Shown here one piece after another: positions 1 through 9,841 of a stretch of 60,561 bases of DNA (position 1 is the stretch's first letter; each line of letters opens with the position of its first letter). Under the pieces are notes generated by a model. That model did not search any database. It saw only the letters and a list, made by a program, of their open reading frames with translations, and was not told where the DNA came from. Made by a program: the position numbers and the translations under genes. Source of the stretch: Zygnema cylindricum. Taxonomy: Eukaryota > Streptophyta > Zygnematophyceae > Zygnematales > Zygnemataceae. The stretch covers positions 95,622 to 156,182 of the forward strand of contig JBBHKE010003029.1 of NCBI GenBank assembly GCA_037447655.1. Reading direction: 5' to 3'.

Positions 1-323
1 TGTATCCAGTTTTGAGATAAGGAAACCAAAAGGCAGTTTTTGGGAAACTTGCAGGTTTTGTATCTTATGGTCTACTGGGTCAATTTGGCTGTAACTTTGG
101 GAGTTAACAGTATGTATGTTGAGGTTCTTATGTGCTGAGTTTTGTGTTTATTAGATCTGTGAGTCAGGGTCTATAGTGTGGGAAAGTTGAGTAAAATTGT
201 TAAGTGTTAGACTGGTGATTTACAGTGTTTTGTGAGGACTTCTTAAAAAGCTTTTGCTTAAGCTATGTCTTCTTCTACCACTATTGCTGCAGCTCCACCT
301 GCACCAGTTGTCATAGAACAACA
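1..323 (+). repeat. 5' LTR of copia A (3' portion)
   Basis: Bases 1-323 match 5177-5499 almost base for base, apart from scattered substitutions and a short indel near 53. Both copies end in ACA directly before the point where they diverge. In the left copy the next bases form a primer-binding site. The repeat includes an ATG at 265 and about 20 gag codons, so the start of gag appears to be encoded inside the LTR. Confidence 0.85.
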
Positions 324-1353
324 GGTTATGGGCCTGTCTTCAAGAACTCCTTTTTTTAACGGTCAGAAGTATGCTTACTCGGCGGATATGGTTGAGTCAC
401 ATTTTGAAAATGCTGGTCTGCTAGACATTCTGGATGGATCACTTGATGAAGCTGATCTAACATGGGCGAGGAAGAATTCACAGGCTCGAAATACTCTTAG
501 ACTTTGCCTTTCGGAAAATATGGTCATGTTGAGGATCAAAATGAAAAAGGTGATCGACATATGGAAGTCTCTCAAGACTTCTTATGAGAAAGCGAATGTT
601 CAGGAAGAACTCCTGTTGGCTGGAAAAATATGGGACTACAAATACTTAGGGGGAACAATGGCCGAGTATACCGGCAATTTCAGAGCTCTCATTGATGCTC
701 ATGCTTGTGCTGGAGGATCTTTTCCTGAATTCCAGCAAGCTGCACTGATAATTAGGGGTCTTCCTTGTAGCATGAAGGATGCATCTGCTGAATTGAAAAA
801 GAATGACAAGTCTAGCTGGACTCTTCAGTTAGCTAATAATATTATACTTGAAGAAGAGTCTACGTCAAAAATGCTTAGTGGTGAAAAGGGCGTAGAAGCA
901 TTCAACACTGACTTTGACAGGAAAGGACAGTTTAACCAGGGAAGAAATCAATTTAATCAGCAAAGGAATCAGTTTAATCAAAATCAAGGTCAGTTTAAAC
1001 AGTTTAATCAAGGTCAGAATAGACAGTCTTTCAGTGTTTGTTTTTACTGTTCAGAAAGAGGTCATGGTTATAGGTACTGTCCTAAACTCAAGAAGGAAAA
1101 TGAGACAGGATTATATAGGCCAGGATGGCAGCAGAGTAATTTTAACCAAAGCTTTTATGCTCAGCAGTTACAGTACAACTCCTTATTTTCATCATCTGTC
1201 ACTGAAGATGATGAGTTCTTGAGCTTCATTGAGCAAGACGATTCGGAGCTATTTGCAATGGCGGCGGCAATGGAAGGCTCGAAGGACACTGGGTGGATAA
1301 TGGACACCGGAGCATCAGCACATATGTGCTAGAACAAGTCACTTTTCACCAAT
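265..1353 (+). pseudogene. copia A gag and start of protease
   Basis: The open stretch of 355 codons encodes a copia-type gag. An N-terminal UBN2-like region covers about residues 20-210. A Q/N-rich tract with repeated QFNQ motifs covers about 218-255. A CX2CX4HX4C zinc knuckle (CFYC...HGYRYC) lies at about 259-272, and the aspartic protease motif WIMDTGAS is at the C-terminus. Gag would package element RNA and the protease would cut the polyprotein. A TAG at 1330-1332 breaks the frame just after the protease active site; the protein continues in the same frame downstream. The first ATG (265) lies in the LTR. An alternative in-frame ATG at 328 lies in the primer-binding site. Confidence 0.85.
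324..334 (+). promoter_or_regulatory. Half-tRNA primer-binding site (initiator tRNA-Met anticodon arm)
   Basis: GGTTATGGGCC follows the LTR end directly. It is the reverse complement of the anticodon arm of eukaryotic initiator tRNA-Met (GGCCCATAACC). Drosophila copia uses the same type of internal tRNA-fragment primer. The ATG inside the site is in the gag frame and pairs with the CAU anticodon. Confidence 0.7.
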
Positions 1354-2718
1354 TTGAAGTCAACACCTGCAAGAAATATTTACTATGCTTGTGGAATGAG
1401 TGTGCAGACATCTGCACAGGGTGATGTCTCATTGCTAGTAGATGTAGGAGGGAAACTAGTAGAAAGAACACTTCATAATGTTTTATTTGTTCCTGATTTC
1501 AAAAAGAACCTTTTTTCTACATCTTTGGTTGAGAGTAAAGGTTTTGAGGTCTCCCTTAAAGGAGGTAGGCAGGTTGTGAGCAAGCTAGGCAAAATAGCAG
1601 TCACAGGAACTAGAGATGCAAGCGAAATGTACCGTATGGATATGGCTGATTCTAAAGAAAATGATGTTCTCTATTCTGGTGTACAATATGCGAATGAATT
1701 ATGGCATAAAAGACTAGGCCATGTCAACTATGATAGCTTAACAAAAATGGTCAAAGTTGGTAAAATAGAAGGTGTTTCACTAACAAATGAGCCAGTAAAA
1801 ACATGTGATGGTTGCTCTTGAGGAAAGATTCATAAGTTGCCTTTTCCCCAGCAATCAGATCACAGATCAACAAAAGTTTTACAACTTATTCATTCGGATG
1901 TTTTGGGACCAGCACAGGTGCCATCTGCTGGGGGGGTTCGTTTCATGGTTGCTTTTACAGACGATTTTTCTCGGTTCACAAAAGTCTACTTCATGAAAGA
2001 AAAGAGTGAAGTGTTCGGCCACTTCAAACATTACAAGGCTTGGGTGGAGAAACTGCATGGAGTTCCGATTCTGGAACTCAGATCGGATAATGGAGGAGAA
2101 TATATGTCAAAGGAATTTGAAAACTTTCTGTTAAATGAAGGGATTAGTCGTCAGCTAACAGTTCCTTATACTCCACAACAAAATGGTGTTTCTGAGAGAT
2201 TAAACAGGACGATTACAGAATGTGCTAGATCTATGCTAGCTGAAAATAATATAGATTTCAAATTTTGGGCTGAGGCCGCAAATTGTGCAGTCTATATCAA
2301 AAACAGGATTGCATCTCGTTCAGTCACTACTACACCTTTTGAACTATGGACAGGTAGGAAACCAGACGTAAGTCATTTCAGGGTATTTGGCAGTAAATGC
2401 TTTATTCTAAACACATCTCCAAATACATGGAAAATGGAACCAAAAGGTCTACCAGGTATTCTTATGGGGTATGATGATCATTCAAAGGGTTATAGAGTTT
2501 ATGTTTTAGAAAAGCAAAAGATAGTAGTGTCTATGAACATTATTATAAAAGATGAGTCAAAATCAGCAAATATTTTTTCTATGACAGAAGCTCAAGTTGC
2601 AGAAAAATCTCAGGACTATGTTATTTTTGACACACAAAAAACAATGTTTTACCAACCTGTTCAGCAACCTCTTGCAGCTCCGGTGATTTTGGGAACTCAA
2701 GTTCCCCTTCAACACTAA
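1354..2718 (+). pseudogene. copia A pre-integrase and integrase
   Basis: In the same frame as gag, this encodes the GAG-pre-integrase zinc-binding region (ELWHKRLGHVNYDSL, then CDGC) followed by the integrase core. The catalytic D,D,E residues are recognisable in HSDVLGP, RSDNGGEY and NGVSERLNR. The integrase would join element cDNA to chromosomal DNA. TGA at 1819-1821, probably from CGA, splits the zinc domain from the core. TAA at 2716-2718, probably from CAA, ends the segment. Both changes are C-to-T transitions. Confidence 0.88.
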
Positions 2719-3672
2719 ATGGAGCAAGGAGAACAGTTACAGGATCACTCACAGCCAGCTGCAAGACAGCAAAGAAAGGGAAGACTTCCATCGGTCTCCG
2801 CCTCAGAATTTCCGGGGGGAAAGAGAACTAGCAGCCGCCTCCAATCAAGTTCCCACTTTGCCTATTCTGCTAACCCAGGAGAACCTCAGACCATCCGGGA
2901 GGCTTTCTCTTCACCAGAAAGAACTCACTGGATTGAAGCAGCAAACGATGAAATGAAGTCTATAATGGAAGCCCAAACGTGGGAGCTGGTTGATCTACCT
3001 CCGGACCGGAAAGCCATCGGAAGTAAATGGGTTTTTAAAGTAAAATTAAATCCAGATGGCACGATTGAACGGTACAAGGCCAGACTTGTGGCCAAAGGCT
3101 AAAATCAGAAAGTGGGAATCGACATTGAGGAAACTTTCTCTCCAGTGGTAAGGTTTCCAACTGTCAGAATCTTACTCAGTTTAGCTGCTATTGAAAACAT
3201 GGAAGTCCATCAGATGGACGTTAAGACAGATTTCCTTCATGGAGAGCTGGAAGAAACTATTTATATGCAGCAACCAGAAATGTATGTAGAAAAAGGAAAA
3301 GAAAATCTAGTATGTAAACTGATGAAATCCTTATATGGGCTTAAACAGGCCCCCAAACAATGGAACCTAAAGATAGATGAGTTCCTCACCAAACTAGGTT
3401 TCAAAAGAATCAGTTTAGACCATTCTGTCTATGTTTTACAAGGGGAGGATGGAATACTGTATATTGCTTTTTATGTAGATGATTTGCTTCTTATCACCAA
3501 ATCCATGGATGAAATAAATAGGATCAAGAGAGCACTGAAATCAAGGTTTGAGATGAAAGACCTCGGTGAGGCCAAATACATTTTAGGAATAGAAGTAGAG
3601 AGAGATAGAAGTAAGAGGCAAATCATGTTAACTCAAAAGGAGGCTATAAGTTCCATGCTTGAAAATTTTTGA
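2719..3672 (+). pseudogene. copia A reverse transcriptase
   Basis: This is the RVT_2-type reverse transcriptase of copia elements. Visible motifs are ARLVAKG, ETFSPVVRFPTVR, VHQMDVKTDFLHGELEE, SLYGLKQAPKQW and the catalytic YVDDLLLI. It would copy element RNA into cDNA in virus-like particles. A TAA at 3100-3102 interrupts it shortly after the ARLVAKG motif. A single-base frameshift in the T run near 3666-3672 moves the rest into another frame. The MDVKTAF block common in plant copia reads MDVKTDF here. Confidence 0.88.
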
Positions 3673-4447
3673 TATGAAAGAGGTTAAAGGATGTGTCACT
3701 CATATGGAATATACACAGAAATTAGAGGGAGTTGACTCTGAGTCAGGCATTCTAGTTGATGAGATGCAAGAGTCAAGGGAGGAGGAGTTCATGGCCTCAA
3801 AACCATATAGGCACGTAGTTAGATCTCTTATCTATTTTATGAACTGTACTAGGCAGGATGTGGCAACAGCGGTTGGAGCGTCGAGTATGAGTCTTCAAAA
3901 CCCAAAAAGGGCAAATTGGGAAGCTGCAAAAAGAGTCCTGAGGTACTTGGCAGGAACTCGAAATCTTAAACTTATCTTTGGGGGAGGAGAAGTCAAGCTT
4001 AAAACTTGGAGTGATGCGAGTTATGGAGACATGCCCAGCAGGAAATCCACCACTGGATTTGTTCTACAAATTCGAAATAGTACCTGCTGCAGGAGCAACA
4101 AACTTCAGAAGGTCACTGCCCAGTCAACTATGGAATCTGAATATATGGCAGCAAGTTCTGCTCTCAAGGAACTCCTGTGGGTAAAAGCACTTTTGTAGGA
4201 ATTGGGACATATGCAAACTGGTCCTCAAATCATCTGGTGCGAGAACCAGGCAGCAATTGCCAAAGCGTCTAACCCCAGCCATCACTTTAAGAGCAAACAT
4301 ATGGATATCAGACTGCATTTTGTCCGTGAAAATGTGCTTGCAAAGGTCATTAAAATGTGCTATTTGCCGGATGAAAACATGGTTGCAGATATGCTATCTA
4401 ACGCTCTTCCTACACCTAAATTAGAGTTTTGCAGAAACCCTAACTAA
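3659..4447 (+). pseudogene. copia A end of RT and RNase H
   Basis: This continues pol in the frame after the T-run shift. RNase H landmarks are SDASYGD, KSTTGF, QSTMESEYMA, KELLWVKALL and SKHMDIRLHFVRE, which are typical of copia RNase H. The enzyme would remove RNA from the RNA-DNA hybrid. A TAG at 4196-4198, probably from CAG, splits it; the frame then stays open to the natural end at 4447. Confidence 0.85.
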
Positions 4448-4483
4448 TATAAATTTTGCGTAAACCTCAGGATAACCTAGGTA

Positions 4484-4625
4484 GCCATGGCTCTAGCTTC
4501 CTCTCCAATTTCTCAGTGACTGCGACAAGTTTGAGAGTTGGAGAGAGAAATTAGAGATAGACTGCCTCGGCTTCTTTATTTCTTTTAAGACCTAGAAAAT
4601 ACTTTAAAACCATTAGTTTCTACAT
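4484..4625 (-). repeat. Antisense scrap of another copia LTR
   Basis: About 140 bp here match the conserved beginning of the other copia LTR family. They contain the AGCCATGGCT block, the TTCAGTGACTGCGACAAG-like block and the AGACCTAGAAAATACT block. The orientation is opposite to copia A, so this is a separate insertion fragment. Confidence 0.65.
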
Positions 4626-5176
4626 TTCTCAAAGAGTATTAGTACGGTCACATATACACGCGTATGTTTTTAGACATTGTAGGAAATGCAGAATGGACAT
4701 GGCCACATGTCATCTATCGGACGACTGAATTCGTCGGATTGGGCGGACGGAAAATAAACCGGACATCGGGGAACACTAATACCAGAAGACAAATATCAGA
4801 CGTTGATTCGTATCAGATTAACGGCGAGAATTCTGAGTGGGACCACAAATGAAGAGGAGCTTCGTAAGCATCCCAGATAGTCGTACAAGTTTACCACAGC
4901 ACGTTGGAAGTATTTGAGGTTGCTGACTAAGCAAGCAAAAAATGTGTACGACATCAGATTGTAAATACCTGAAGAGGTTGTTTTTGTAGTGTAGTACTTT
5001 AGGAAATAGTGTTTCACTATTTACTTTTAGGCTAGTTGGATTTAGGTTTTTGGAAGTACACTAGGGTACCTTGTCGTTCTTTCGTACAATACTACTATTC
5101 GGGGTACTGACATCTGATTGGCTAGTGGGGAGTAGATGCTCTCTCAGAGTATAAAGATTAGGACTTAGAAATATTT
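4626..5176. other. Non-coding stretch before the 3' LTR of copia A
   Basis: I see no gene here. Part of it is probably the U3 start of copia A's 3' LTR, because the match to window base 1 begins at 5177 and the 5' LTR is cut by the window edge. The exact LTR start cannot be placed. Confidence 0.4.
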
Positions 5177-5499
5177 ATGTATCCAGTTTTGAGATAAGGA
5201 AACCAAAAGGCAGTTTTTGGGAAACTTGCAGGCCTGTATCTTATGGTCTACTGGGTCAATTTGGCTGTAACTTTGGGAGTTAACAGTATGTATGTTGAGG
5301 TTTTTATGTGCTGAGTTTTGTGTTAATTAGATCTGTAAGTAAGGATCTACAGTGGGGTAAAGTTCAGTAAAATTGTTAAGTGTTAAACTGGTGATTTACA
5401 GTGTTTAGTGAGGACTTCTTGAAAAGCTTCTGCTTAAGCTATGTCTACTTCTACCACTACTGCTGCAGCTCCACCTGCACCAGTTGTCATAGATTAACA
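5177..5499 (+). repeat. 3' LTR of copia A (matched part)
   Basis: This is the direct repeat of 1-323. It ends TTAACA and then passes into unrelated gypsy-derived sequence. It carries the same ATG and 20 gag-like codons as the 5' copy, with a stop near its end. This supports the view that these codons belong to the LTR. Confidence 0.85.
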
Positions 5500-5981
5500 G
5501 TCTCCACCCGCAAACCGCTGTCCACCATGGCACATTTAGCTTTGGCACTCCCTGCATTATCCGGTCACACCATTGTGAACTCCTTTGACACTATGGACAC
5601 TATCGTCTCCCCACACATTTTTCGTGGGGTAGCCATAAATACTAATGGGATGGGGTAGCCATAGATATTACTGGGATGTTGAGTTTGCGGGGTGAAGATA
5701 CCAAGACGATTCGAGAGCATTCCTAAAATTGTGGCACGTGTTAGTTACCATATTTATAGCATGATATGGAATCTATGATGATGCCAATCTTGGAGGCGAT
5801 CGAATGTACCCACTACCGGAGGGTAGATGACGAGACTACAATGCTTGTATGCGATCACTGCAATCAGGGGTTCCACATGAAGTGTCTTGTTCTTCCATTG
5901 ACTATCGTGCCGGTTGGCCAGAGGTTTTCCCATGGCTGCCAAGAGCTACCGACGGTGTTGGCCAACCCCTCTTCAAGCTAA
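5500..5981 (+). pseudogene. gypsy pol deletion remnant: linker joined to integrase C-terminus and PHD finger
   Basis: The first part (MAHLALALPALSGH from 5527) resembles the protease-methyltransferase linker of G2 (VAHSATALPAFLGN). At about 5570 it passes directly into the integrase C-terminal motif SFDTMDTIVSPHI, shared with G1 and G2. This implies a large internal deletion. Near 5625-5670 there is an imperfect tandem duplication of about 25 bp. From 5766 an open stretch of 71 codons encodes most of a PHD finger: CDHCNQGFHMKCL, then VGQRFSHGC. Some zinc ligands have decayed, with a Tyr and a Ser where Cys is expected. In related copies this finger ends the integrase. Confidence 0.65.
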
Positions 5982-5998
5982 GGAGTTGGGGGGGGAAA
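5982..5998 (+). promoter_or_regulatory. Polypurine tract of gypsy remnant
   Basis: A G-rich purine run (GGAGTTGGGGGGGGAAA, with two T) sits right after the PHD finger and right before the LTR. This is the expected place for the plus-strand primer of a gypsy element. G1 has the equivalent run at 16704-16722. Confidence 0.6.
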
Positions 5999-5999
5999 T

Positions 6000-7213
6000 T
6001 ATTGGGTCCATCTCACTCTAGCCAAGTATTTTTCCTTTCTCTTTTTTGTCATATTCACGTTTATTCTTTCTTATAGTGAATACATATTTTTTGCCCATCC
6101 ATCTTCATTTTTTGTTTATATGTATGTTTGTGAGCATGACTTTGCTAGTTAGAATGCACTGTATCCTTACTTCTCTCTCATGCGCGACAATTGTCATGCC
6201 GCATAGTATCGGTTGCACGCAAGCGCGATGTATTGCAGGCGCGCGCAATATTCGACGCGCACGCACGATATAATGCACGCACCAATGATTTTGGCACGCA
6301 TGCATGAGTTTCTTTTGCTCGTATGTTTTCCTACCGATTCATTTATTAGTGACGTGTACGCGATTCGCGTACATGTCTAATTGAATGTGTACTAATTTCG
6401 TGCGTACTTTTGTTTGTTTCATTTCATAGGTATGCGATTTTGGAGTACGATCATGGATATCGTTTGGACGACGTATGGATCGCGGGTTCAATTATATTGT
6501 TTGGTGGGGATTTAAGACCACTTTTCATTTAAGTCGTGAACCCATGTAGGTTCACGCAACACGTAGTTAAGGAGGGTTTTTACTCTTAGATTGTGGATTC
6601 TGTTGGGAGTACGACAGACGATGTTGGTCGCCTATTGGCCAAAATCTTAAGTAATTTCCTTCATGTAAAGTAGGTTAGAAGTAGGCTAGTTTTGCGCTAG
6701 GCGTAGCTTAGCTCCTACTTTGGCTAATTCTCAAACTTAGAGAATTTAGCTTTTGGACAAGAATTTTCTCTTGGCGGATGAGCTTCTCTCTTGCTCTCTC
6801 CCACCCATTGCTCAAGCTTTCCCCTTCTTTTAGCTAGCTAGCTGTAGAGGCTAGATAGGGCAAGACTATTATTCTTTGTATTTTTGCCCACGCTCTTTAA
6901 TCCACGCAACTCAAAGCCAAGTCCGAAAGGTTTCCCTCCAACTTGCGTCATTTCTGGGAAGTGGTGGAGTGGAGTTCTTGTGGAGAAGCATCTAGATTTG
7001 GCTGAGCCTTCTATTGGCAGCGGAACGGTTTGTACTGTTTTTTTTTGTTGTGATTGCATGTCGGTTGGGAGTGGGAAAGTGAATTTCGGCTGGATTTGGG
7101 AATTTTCCTTGTTTTGCTTGAAATTGTTAACTTGCTTTGCTGATTTTTCGAGATAACTCTTGTAGAGAATACGATAGACACCCGAGAGCCTAGTCGCTAC
7201 TTCGTGGCTTAGT
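6000..7213 (+). repeat. gypsy LTR, plus orientation
   Basis: This is the same LTR family as 35813-36957 (reverse orientation). Shared blocks include CGCGTACACGT/CGCGTACATGT, TTTAAGTCG, GAACCCATGTAGGTT, GGAGGGTTTTTAC and GACGATGTTGGTCGCC. It follows the polypurine tract, so it is the 3' LTR of the remnant at 5500-5981. The CG-rich palindromic stretch at 6180-6300 corresponds to the minisatellite of the G2 LTR. Ends are approximate. Confidence 0.75.
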
Positions 7214-7480
7214 AATAATTATTGGGTCCATCTGACTCTAAGGGAGTATTTTTTCTTTCTCTTTTTCGTTATATTCACGTTTATTCTTTCTTATGGTGTA
7301 TATACTTTTTTGCCCATCCATCTTCATTTTTCGTTTGTTTATATGTTTTGTTGTTTTGAAAAGAATTTTTCGTAAGCACGTGACATTTTGTGCGCACGGG
7401 AGATTTCGTGCGTATTTGAGGCGAGTTTTAATGCGTAAGTACTAACTTGATTTAACGTGGAGGTTCGAATGGATTTACGG
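7214..7480 (+). repeat. Start of a second gypsy LTR in tandem
   Basis: The bases from about 7214 repeat the LTR start at 5995-6125 (ATTATTGGGTCCATCT..., then TATTCACGTTTATTCTTTCTTAT). The end of one LTR is therefore joined to the start of another. The match fades after about 7345, and the rest to about 7480 is only similar in its GTGCG-rich composition. Confidence 0.6.
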
Positions 7481-7769
7481 ATTGGGGGAGTAGTTGGATG
7501 GATAATATTAAAGTGAAGTGAAGGTCAAATTGAGTGGCGCAAACAAGCATTTGAAATGGATGTCAAATCGGGAAGCGATTTGACGTGAAACATGACAAAG
7601 TGTTTGATATGTAACATAATAAGATAGCCTGAATTTATAGAATAGTACGTCACAAGTACGGCGCGTCATATTTGGCAAGTGGACAATAAATAATTTACCG
7701 ACATTTATGGTGAAGTTCGCAGTCTTGGTATGGACACGGTTTAAGTGGCACAATCCCACTTTGACAGAG
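7481..7769. other. Non-coding stretch
   Basis: I see no gene, repeat or domain here beyond short AT-rich sequence between the gypsy LTR fragment and the next copia LTR. Confidence 0.4.
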
Positions 7770-8770
7770 TATATTTATGTGTCCCCCATTGGACTATAGA
7801 ATTCAGAAATCCTCTAGATAGTTTTTGACTAACCCTTCGTCAACTAGGACCACTCCTACCCTAACGCGCAAATAGACAATCTGACTGTACCCATATGAAA
7901 TATGGACCCCTTTGAGCCCATAGCAAAAAGAATCAGTGAGAACGCCCAACCAAGCAAATAATTATCAAGTGGCAAAGATGCCAACATTTAAATAAGATCA
8001 TTGGAGAGAGGCGGCTACCTCCTCAATCCTCTAAGTCCTAAACCCCTCTCACAACCCCTATCTACTGATGTACAAACGAATCAGAAAACTACATAGTAGA
8101 TAAAGGTATTATGGCCGATGTCCTTTCTTTACGGCCTGTGTACGATAAGGCTATGAAGTGGACGTCTGTCTCGTCCAGAATTGTTCTCATGCCCTCCGAG
8201 ATAGTCGCTTTGTAATTCTATCTCGCCACGTGGCGCCAGGTCATGTCACGCCCGAAAACCGCCAAAGTGGCCATTCCGCGATCTCAGCGATGATGCATTC
8301 CGTCGGATCTAAGCTAACTTTTAATTTTAGCCGTTAAAACAAATGTCTGGTACATTCGTTTTGTGCGGGTTTTTGTTCGCACTATATTACAACTAGTCTC
8401 TATGCTTCTTATCTCTAATTTCGTTAACCAGATTAAGGTTCATTAGGAGTGTTAAAATAGAGTTCAAACCCTATATACTCTAACGAACTTCTACGAGAGA
8501 CTGGTTAAAGCTGACAGCTACGCCTCGCTCTACCGGTCGAATGTTCGAGCCCTACGGGACTCAACCGTTTTGTTAAGAGTAATTTATGTCACTCTATAAT
8601 CATGCATGTGTAGCTAAAGAAGCCATGGCTCCACCACTCTCTCTCACCTTCAGTGACTACAACAAGTATGGGGGCTAGAGAGGGAAGGTGGAGGCAAACT
8701 GCCTGTGTTTGCGCTTTTACTTAATATATTCAGACCTAGAAAATACCCCCTAAATCTAGTGATTTTAACA
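7770..8770 (-). repeat. copia LTR B
   Basis: This LTR reads on the minus strand. Its plus-strand right end is TTTTAACA, preceded by AGACCTAGAAAATAC. Its left end contains TGTGTCCCCCATTGG, the terminal block seen in the solo LTR at 32166. It lies directly downstream of the minus-strand pol fragment at 8790-9836, so it is that element's 3' LTR. Conserved inner blocks include GTACGG-rich promoter-like DNA, CACGTGGCGCCA and AGCCATGGCT. Confidence 0.8.
8490..8571 (+). other. tRNA-like segment in copia LTR B, antisense to the LTR
   Basis: An A-box-like GACTGGTTAAAG at 8499-8510 and a B-box-like TGTTCGAGCCC at 8542-8552 are spaced as in a tRNA gene. TTTT follows at 8568-8571. It is one of nine such segments in the copia LTRs of this window. 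It is too degenerate to call a functional tRNA. Confidence 0.45.
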
Positions 8771-8789
8771 CTCCTATTTTCTAATCTAA

Positions 8790-9836
8790 TTTGAATTTTT
8801 CTTTTAAACCACACTTTTCTCTACAATATTTTAACTTGGGAGATGGCACAGGTTTGGTCATCATATCAACCACCATTTCCCCATCACCCCTTTACACAAG
8901 ATTCACAATTTTGTTTTCAACCTTCTCTCTTACAAAACTTAATCTTATGTCTATATGTTTAGACTTGAAGTGATGTTTTAGATTGGCACCAATTGGAATG
9001 GCAGCCTGGTTATAAAAAAAAACTTCATGCGCTCCCTCATTCATATACCCCAGTTCTTGCAATGAAGACTTAACCCACATCAGCTTTTTCACAGCAGAAC
9101 AAGAGGCCATGTACTTAGCCTCCATAGTGGACTGAGCAACTACCTTTTATTGCTTGCTACTCCAACAGCAAACACCTTCCCCCACATACAACACATACCA
9201 AGAAGTGCATCTTCTCATAGGTGCATCCCCATAACTGGCATCACTCGAAGTAGTGATGGCAGTTTGCTCCCCTCCCAAATGCAACCATAAATCCTTGGTT
9301 CCCACCAAATATCTCATAACTCTCTTGGATGCCTCCCAATCTCTCTTCCTAGGATCATTTAGACTCCTACCTAGGACTCTAAATGTTGCCGCTATTTCCA
9401 ACCTAGTACAGTTCATAAAGTAGATTAGGCGTCATACAACCTGCTTGTAAGGAATAGACTTTATAAACTGCTTCATAAACTGTCTCTCGTCTGGACTCAT
9501 CTCATCATCTAAGATTATCACTCCTCTTTTTACACTCCCATCACCTACTTTCTTCAAGTCCATGGGAGTGGTACAACTGTTTGCCTTTTGCATGTGGAAT
9601 TTTTCAGCAATTTCCTTATAGCTTCTTTATGAGTAAGTCTGATAATCTTCTTCCCCCTATCTCTCTCCATTTGAATTCCCCGAATGTATGTTGCCTCCAC
9701 TAAATCCTTCATGTAAAATATTCTTCTAAGTTCTTTCTTTAGCTTATTAATATTTTCCATAGACTTTCTTAACACCAACAAATCATCCGCATAAATTGCA
9801 ATGAAAGTAACACCATTCTCATCCTCAAACATATAT
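8790..9836 (-). pseudogene. copia RT end and RNase H fragment
   Basis: Minus-strand blocks encode YADDLLVL (from the catalytic YxDD), YIRGIQMERDR, MNCTRLEIAATFRVL, SDASYGDAPMRR, MEAKYMASCSAVKKLMWVK and SKHIDIRLSFVREK. The natural pol end lies at about 8795, just before the polypurine tract and LTR B. Stops and small frameshifts separate the blocks. At about 9836 the fragment stops abruptly against a plus-strand gag, so the two fragments are joined head to head. Confidence 0.8.
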
Positions 9837-9841
9837 AAAGA

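Larger units (their letters stand above)
1..5499 (+). mobile_element. Ty1/copia retrotransposon A, decayed, LTR to LTR
   Basis: The span runs from a partial 5' LTR cut by the window edge to a 3' LTR. The internal region encodes, in order, gag with a CCHC knuckle, an aspartic protease, integrase, reverse transcriptase and RNase H; this PR-IN-RT-RH order defines Ty1/copia. The reading frame is broken by five in-frame stops and one single-base frameshift, so this copy cannot make a functional polyprotein. A separate antisense LTR scrap sits between pol and the 3' LTR. The 5' LTR start lies outside the window, so a target duplication cannot be checked. Confidence 0.9.

Noticed and set aside
5766-5981. 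Independent host PHD-finger gene
   Set aside because: It follows integrase C-terminal sequence and precedes a polypurine tract and LTR, and G1 has the same arrangement.
6105-6305. Plus and minus frames over the CG-rich palindromic stretch
   Set aside because: This stretch is within a gypsy LTR and corresponds to the minisatellite of the other LTR.
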